A DNA stretch of 64,000 nt from CAVVMA01 sp963788205 (GTDB taxonomy: Bacteria > Desulfobacterota > Binatia > Binatales > Binataceae). Position 1 is the first letter of the stretch; every line of letters begins with the position of its first letter. This document shows positions 60,960 to 64,000 of this stretch, in pieces. Location of the stretch: NCBI GenBank assembly GCA_963788205.1, contig CAWBGG010000002.1:1178001-1242000 (forward strand), read 5' to 3'. The notes below the pieces were generated by a model, which was given only the letters and a program-made list of their open reading frames with translations, was not told where the DNA came from and ran no database searches. A program made the translations under genes and the position numbers.

Positions 60960-61303
60960 CGCCGCGCCCGGCAGTGCGCTTGACGCAGTCTGGGTCCAGT
61001 TCGGAGACCCGCGCCAAGGCCGAATCGAGGAGCGTTCCGGAAAGACAGTCCGCGACGCGACGCCGGATAGATCGCGAAGATAAACGACGGCCCAAAGGCG
61101 TGGAACCACCAAACCGTGTAGTAACTCGAGAAGCGGAAGCCGCGCGCGGGCCTAATCCTCGCGGCTTCGGCAGGGTACTGGGAGTCAACGCCACGATCGG
61201 ATTCGGACGCAGGGATTCGAGCGCGTGCCCGAAATCACGCGCTTCCTCGAGCGGCGAGTTCATGGTCGCGTACTCGGAAGTGGCCAGGTAGGACCCGGAA
61301 TTC
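60960..61303. other. intergenic region after the encapsulin gene
   Basis: 344 bases without a supported gene. Minus-strand frames here contain scattered protein-like stretches (MNSPLEEARDFGHALESLRP near 61260 and YYTVWWFHAFGPSFIF near 61100 in another frame), which could be a decayed gene, but no start, length or family supports it. Confidence 0.4.
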
Positions 61304-61768
61304 TTATCCCTTCCAAACCTCCGGTTTCTTTCCCTTCCACATCGCGGGTTGGAAGCCCAACTCGACGCGATGCGGCGTGACCAGCAGCAGTCCGAAGCCG
61401 TCTGATTCGGGTCCGCCGGGCCAGAACTCGCGCAGGTCGTAGCCGAAAATCCTGGCCCTCCAGACGCGGCGCTTCTCGGCGGGATCATCGACGAACGCTG
61501 CAACGCCGGTCACGGTGAGATGCGCGATCGGGCGGGCCGCGCCCGCTTCCCAGAACAACTCGACATTCGGATCGCGTTCGATCTGCCGGGCCTTGGCGGA
61601 ATTTCGCTGCGTCGCAATCCAGAGCCTGCGGCCCTCGAAACCGGGGAAAACGACGCGCACTTTGGGCTTGCCGTTGTGGATCGTGGCCAGGTAGGCGCGA
61701 CCGGCTTTAGCCGCAACGCTGAGCACGTCGTTCCATAACGCTTCGTCAGCCATTGCGATCTTGCCCAT
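61304..61768 (-). CDS. pyridoxamine 5'-phosphate oxidase family protein (154 aa)
   Basis: A split-barrel flavin-binding protein of the general-stress-protein 26 type. Motifs are AYLATIHNGKPKVRVVFPGF, GRRLWIATQRNSAKARQIER (flavin phosphate site), PNVELFWEAGAARPIAHLTV and the C-terminal RIFGYDLREFWPGGPESDGF. Such proteins reduce or bind FMN or F420 and protect against oxidative stress; the cofactor cannot be read off. ATG 61768 (MGKIAMADE) or 61753 are both possible. It is downstream of glyA on the same strand. Confidence 0.82.
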   Translation of the reverse strand: MGKIAMADEALWNDVLSVAAKAGRAYLATIHNGKPKVRVVFPGFEGRRLWIATQRNSAKARQIERDPNVELFWEAGAARPIAHLTVTGVAAFVDDPAEKRRVWRARIFGYDLREFWPGGPESDGFGLLLVTPHRVELGFQPAMWKGKKPEVWKG

Positions 61769-61816
61769 GGCTCGTGCTGACTGGACCCGAGCGACAGACA
61801 CACCGACGCTTTATAG

Positions 61817-63064
61817 TTAGTCGACGACGATTCCCGGGGCAGGGAATTTGCGGCACATCTCGGCGGCCTCGCCTGCGATACGTCCCAGATGCGCTTCGTC
61901 GTCGACGTGCGTGATCGCGTCGTCCATCCATTTGGCGATTTGCCGCATCTCCGCCTCGCCCATCCCGCGCGAGGTGACCGCCGGCGTTCCCAGCCGGATC
62001 CCGCTGGGGCTGAAGGGCTTGCGCGGATCGTACGGCACGGTGTTGAAGTTCACCACGATTCCGGCCGCGTCGAGCGCCTTGGCGGCCTTCTTGCCGATCA
62101 CCTTGCGGTTGGTCAGGTCGATCAGCACCAGGTGATTGTCGGTGCCGCCCGAGACCAGCTGGAAACCGCGATTGGTCAACTCGGCCGCCAGCGCTTTGGC
62201 GTTGCGCACCGTCTGATGGGCGTACTCCTTGAATGCGGGCGTGGCGGCTTCTTTCAGCGCCACGCCGATCGCGGCGGTGGTGTGATTGTGCGGGCCGCCT
62301 TGCAGCCCGGGGAAGACTGCGCGATCGATCTGCTCGGCCAACTCCCGGCGGCAGAGGATCATCGCGCCGCGCGGGCCGCGCAGCGTCTTGTGCGTGGTGG
62401 TCATGATCACGTCGGCGTAAGGCGCGGGATCGGGATGCACTCCGCCGATGACCAGGCCTGCGACGTGCGAGATGTCAGCGAGCAGGTAGGCGCCGACCTC
62501 CTTGGCGATCTCGCCGAAGACTTTGAAGTCGAGCTGGCGCGGATAAGCCGTGGTGCCGGCGATGATTATCCGCGGCCGCTCCTGGCGCGCCTTGTCGCGC
62601 AGCAAGTCGTAGTCGATGCGATGGCTTTCGCGATCGACTTCGTACGGCACCGCATTCCACAGGCTCCCCGACAGCGTCACACCCCATCCGTGGCTTAAAT
62701 GGCCGCCGTGCGGCAGCGCCAGGCCCATCAGCTTTTCGCCCGGCTTCGCCAGCGCGTAGTAGACGGCGAGATTCGCCGGCGAGCCCGAGTACGGCTGAAC
62801 GTTGGCGTGCTCGGCGTGGAACACCGCCTTGGCGCGCTCGACGACCAGCGCCTCCACCTGATCGACGAAACGCTGGCCTTCATAGTAACGGCGGCCGCAA
62901 TAGCCCTCGGAGTATTTGTTGGTCAGAACCGACCCGGTGGCCTGGAGCACCGCTCGCGAGACGTAATTCTCCGACGGGATGAGGCGAATCGACTCGAACT
63001 CGTAGCGCTCTTCGCGCCGGATGAGATCGTAAATTTCAGGATCGGTGCGCTTAAGCTCGTCCAC
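61817..63064 (-). CDS. glyA: serine hydroxymethyltransferase (415 aa)
   Basis: It interconverts serine and glycine with tetrahydrofolate. The PLP-binding lysine is Lys226 in VIMTTTHKTLRGPRGAM. Other conserved parts are LIPSENYVSRAVLQATGSVL, TNKYSEGYCGRRYYEG, NVQPYSGSPANLAVYYAL, DISHVAGLVIGGVHP and GIRLGTPAVTSRGMGEAEM. The length is normal. It starts at GTG 63064, since GGAGGG lies seven bases upstream and no ATG is near. It is followed by a flavin-binding stress protein. Confidence 0.95.
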   Translation of the reverse strand: MDELKRTDPEIYDLIRREERYEFESIRLIPSENYVSRAVLQATGSVLTNKYSEGYCGRRYYEGQRFVDQVEALVVERAKAVFHAEHANVQPYSGSPANLAVYYALAKPGEKLMGLALPHGGHLSHGWGVTLSGSLWNAVPYEVDRESHRIDYDLLRDKARQERPRIIIAGTTAYPRQLDFKVFGEIAKEVGAYLLADISHVAGLVIGGVHPDPAPYADVIMTTTHKTLRGPRGAMILCRRELAEQIDRAVFPGLQGGPHNHTTAAIGVALKEAATPAFKEYAHQTVRNAKALAAELTNRGFQLVSGGTDNHLVLIDLTNRKVIGKKAAKALDAAGIVVNFNTVPYDPRKPFSPSGIRLGTPAVTSRGMGEAEMRQIAKWMDDAITHVDDEAHLGRIAGEAAEMCRKFPAPGIVVD

Positions 63065-63189
63065 GTCTGCGCCCTCCAGCGATGCTCCAATGATCTGCGC
63101 AGAGCGTAGCGCCGCGGAGGGATCGAAGCAAAACTACCTTGGCGGCGGTAGAGTTTGGTCTGCGGCGGCCAGCGAATATTCGGCACGCG

Positions 63190-63330
63190 ACGAAAGGGAG
63201 CGGTGTGAGATTCTTCGCTACACTCAGAATGACGTTGAACGGAGCTGTTCGGAATCTACCAAATGATACCATCTGACGTCATTCTGAACGGAGTCTGCGC
63301 AGTGAAGAATCTCACACCGCTCACTTTCGC
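63190..63330. repeat. 140-bp MITE-like hairpin element, copy 2
   Basis: The left end (GAGCGGTGTGAGATTCTTCG) and right end (CGAAGAATCTCACACCGCTC-type, 63304-63330) are inverted repeats with one mismatch. The inner CAGAATGACGT / ACGTCATTCTG pair and the loop are as in copy 1 at 39314-39453. The flanks (TTTGGTCTGCGG / GGCGGCAATCGCGG) are also shared with copy 1, so the full repeat may be about 200 bases. It lies between glyA and the oxidoreductase. Confidence 0.88.
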
Positions 63331-63382
63331 GCCCTCCAAGCGCGGGTGCCCTCAGGCGGCAATCGCGGAACACTGGCCGGCG

Positions 63383-64000
63383 TTACTGGAGGTCGGGCGG
63401 CGTGACGCGGGCGATCCAGGCGCGGTAGTCACCCTCGAAGCCGACCGCGCGCTGGCGCTCGCGCACCCGCGCGAGCACCGCCGCGATCTGATCGGGCGCC
63501 AGCGGTGCGCGATGCGACAGCGCATCGCCGATCGTTTCCGCCTGTTGATGCGCTTCCTGCCGGGGCCCCTCGGCGAGCGAAATCGATTGGCCGCTCAGCC
63601 CCAGATAGGCCTCCGCGACCCGCACGCCGATCTCAGTCCCGCTTTCGAGCGAGTCCTTGATATTGCCCTTGCCGGTCAGGACGTTGCCGGCGGCGAACAC
63701 CGGTGTCGTGCCGTCGATCAGCAAGCCGATCTTCTGATTGGCGTAGGTGTAGACCTCGCCGCGTTGCGGGATTCCGGGAATCGGCTCGGGGATGCTGCCG
63801 ATGGAGCTGACGGTCAAAGCGGCGTGGACCATTTCTCGCGTATCCGGGAGCGTGCGGACCTGCCCGTCGGCGACTTCGGTGCGGCTGAAGATCACGCCGG
63901 CCATCCGGGCGTTCTCGACTACGAGCCCGGTCGGCACGCGCAGCTCCTGGAACTCGAACAGAAACTTGCGCCTCGCCTTTTCCAGGATCTTGATACGTGC
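63383..64000 (-). CDS. FAD-dependent pyridine nucleotide oxidoreductase, C-terminal part (runs off the right edge)
   Basis: 206 codons lie in the window. The visible part has ALTVSSIGSIPEPIPGIPQR, YTYANQKIGLLIDGTTPVFA and AAGNVLTGKGNIKDSLESGT. This is the C-terminal FAD-contact motif (V-F-A-A-G-N) of glutamate-synthase-small-subunit or ferredoxin-NADP reductase-like enzymes. A helical tail ends IARVTPPDLQ. The open frame continues through the right edge with ARIKILEKARRKFLFEFQEL, so the start is outside. The substrate cannot be named from this part. Confidence 0.8.
   Translation of the reverse strand, partial: ARIKILEKARRKFLFEFQELRVPTGLVVENARMAGVIFSRTEVADGQVRTLPDTREMVHAALTVSSIGSIPEPIPGIPQRGEVYTYANQKIGLLIDGTTPVFAAGNVLTGKGNIKDSLESGTEIGVRVAEAYLGLSGQSISLAEGPRQEAHQQAETIGDALSHRAPLAPDQIAAVLARVRERQRAVGFEGDYRAWIARVTPPDLQ

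Noticed and set aside
60960..61303. Possible decayed gene after the encapsulin on the minus strand
   Set aside because: Protein-like fragments occur in two frames, but without start, adequate length or family motif.

Overview
The window is high-GC DNA from an aerobic, Gram-negative-type bacterium. The evidence is an aa3-type cytochrome oxidase operon, a TonB-family protein under a cobalamin riboswitch, an OmpA-like lipoprotein, large exported surface proteins, and the queA-tgt-yajC-secD order. The many acyl-CoA dehydrogenases, alpha/beta hydrolases, a luciferase-like monooxygenase and dispersed palindromic repeats fit an uncultured soil or groundwater lineage such as the Binatota (Desulfobacterota-like). 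That placement is an inference from gene content, and no 16S rRNA or tRNA gene was seen.

Layout. 1-3.6 kb: partial DedA protein, two alpha/beta hydrolases, a zinc alcohol dehydrogenase and glyoxalase I. 3.8-10 kb: two exported surface proteins, a YadA-head-like protein and a 1625-aa CSLREAI / choice-of-anchor protein holding an almost perfect 1058-bp in-frame duplication. 10-15.2 kb: a small UPF0175-like protein, three acyl-CoA dehydrogenases (two from a 1440-bp tandem duplication) and YqeY. 15.2-17.8 kb: a TonB-family gene invaded by palindromic repeats and preceded by a cobalamin riboswitch, then an OmpA lipoprotein. 18-18.6 kb: BrnT/BrnA toxin-antitoxin. 19.6-22.5 kb: TetR - LLM monooxygenase - hydrolase operon. 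22.8-25.4 kb: hybrid sensor kinase. 26.1-34.1 kb (minus strand): cytochrome oxidase operon ctaC, ctaD, ctaA, ctaB, a 50-aa membrane peptide, two subunit III genes, subunit IV and a DUF420 assembly protein. 34.3-41.8 kb: acyl-CoA ligase, GreA, Lrp-like domain, Fur-box-controlled FTR1 permease, acyltransferase, FHA-CAP protein. 42-48.7 kb (minus strand): a cytochrome bc locus with split cytochrome b, two unannotated micro membrane proteins, an octaheme cytochrome c and a cupredoxin-like protein, with no Rieske gene. 48.9-52 kb: SBBP-repeat surface protein. 52-57.5 kb: methyltransferase, HTH protein, secD, yajC, tgt, queA. 57.5-58.7 kb: RES/Xre toxin-antitoxin. 59-61 kb: DyP peroxidase with an encapsulin targeting tail and its encapsulin shell. 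61.3-64 kb: flavin-binding stress protein, glyA and a partial FAD oxidoreductase.

How it works together: the bc locus, the cupredoxin-like carrier and the aa3 oxidase could form a quinol-to-oxygen chain. The dehydrogenases, the acyl-CoA ligase and the hydrolases point to acyl-CoA catabolism. The encapsulin/DyP pair and the FTR1 permease deal with peroxide and iron.

Caution: at least nine genes carry single-base frameshifts, nearly all one-base insertions. This looks more like residual sequencing error than decay, so the proteins are probably intact in the organism.
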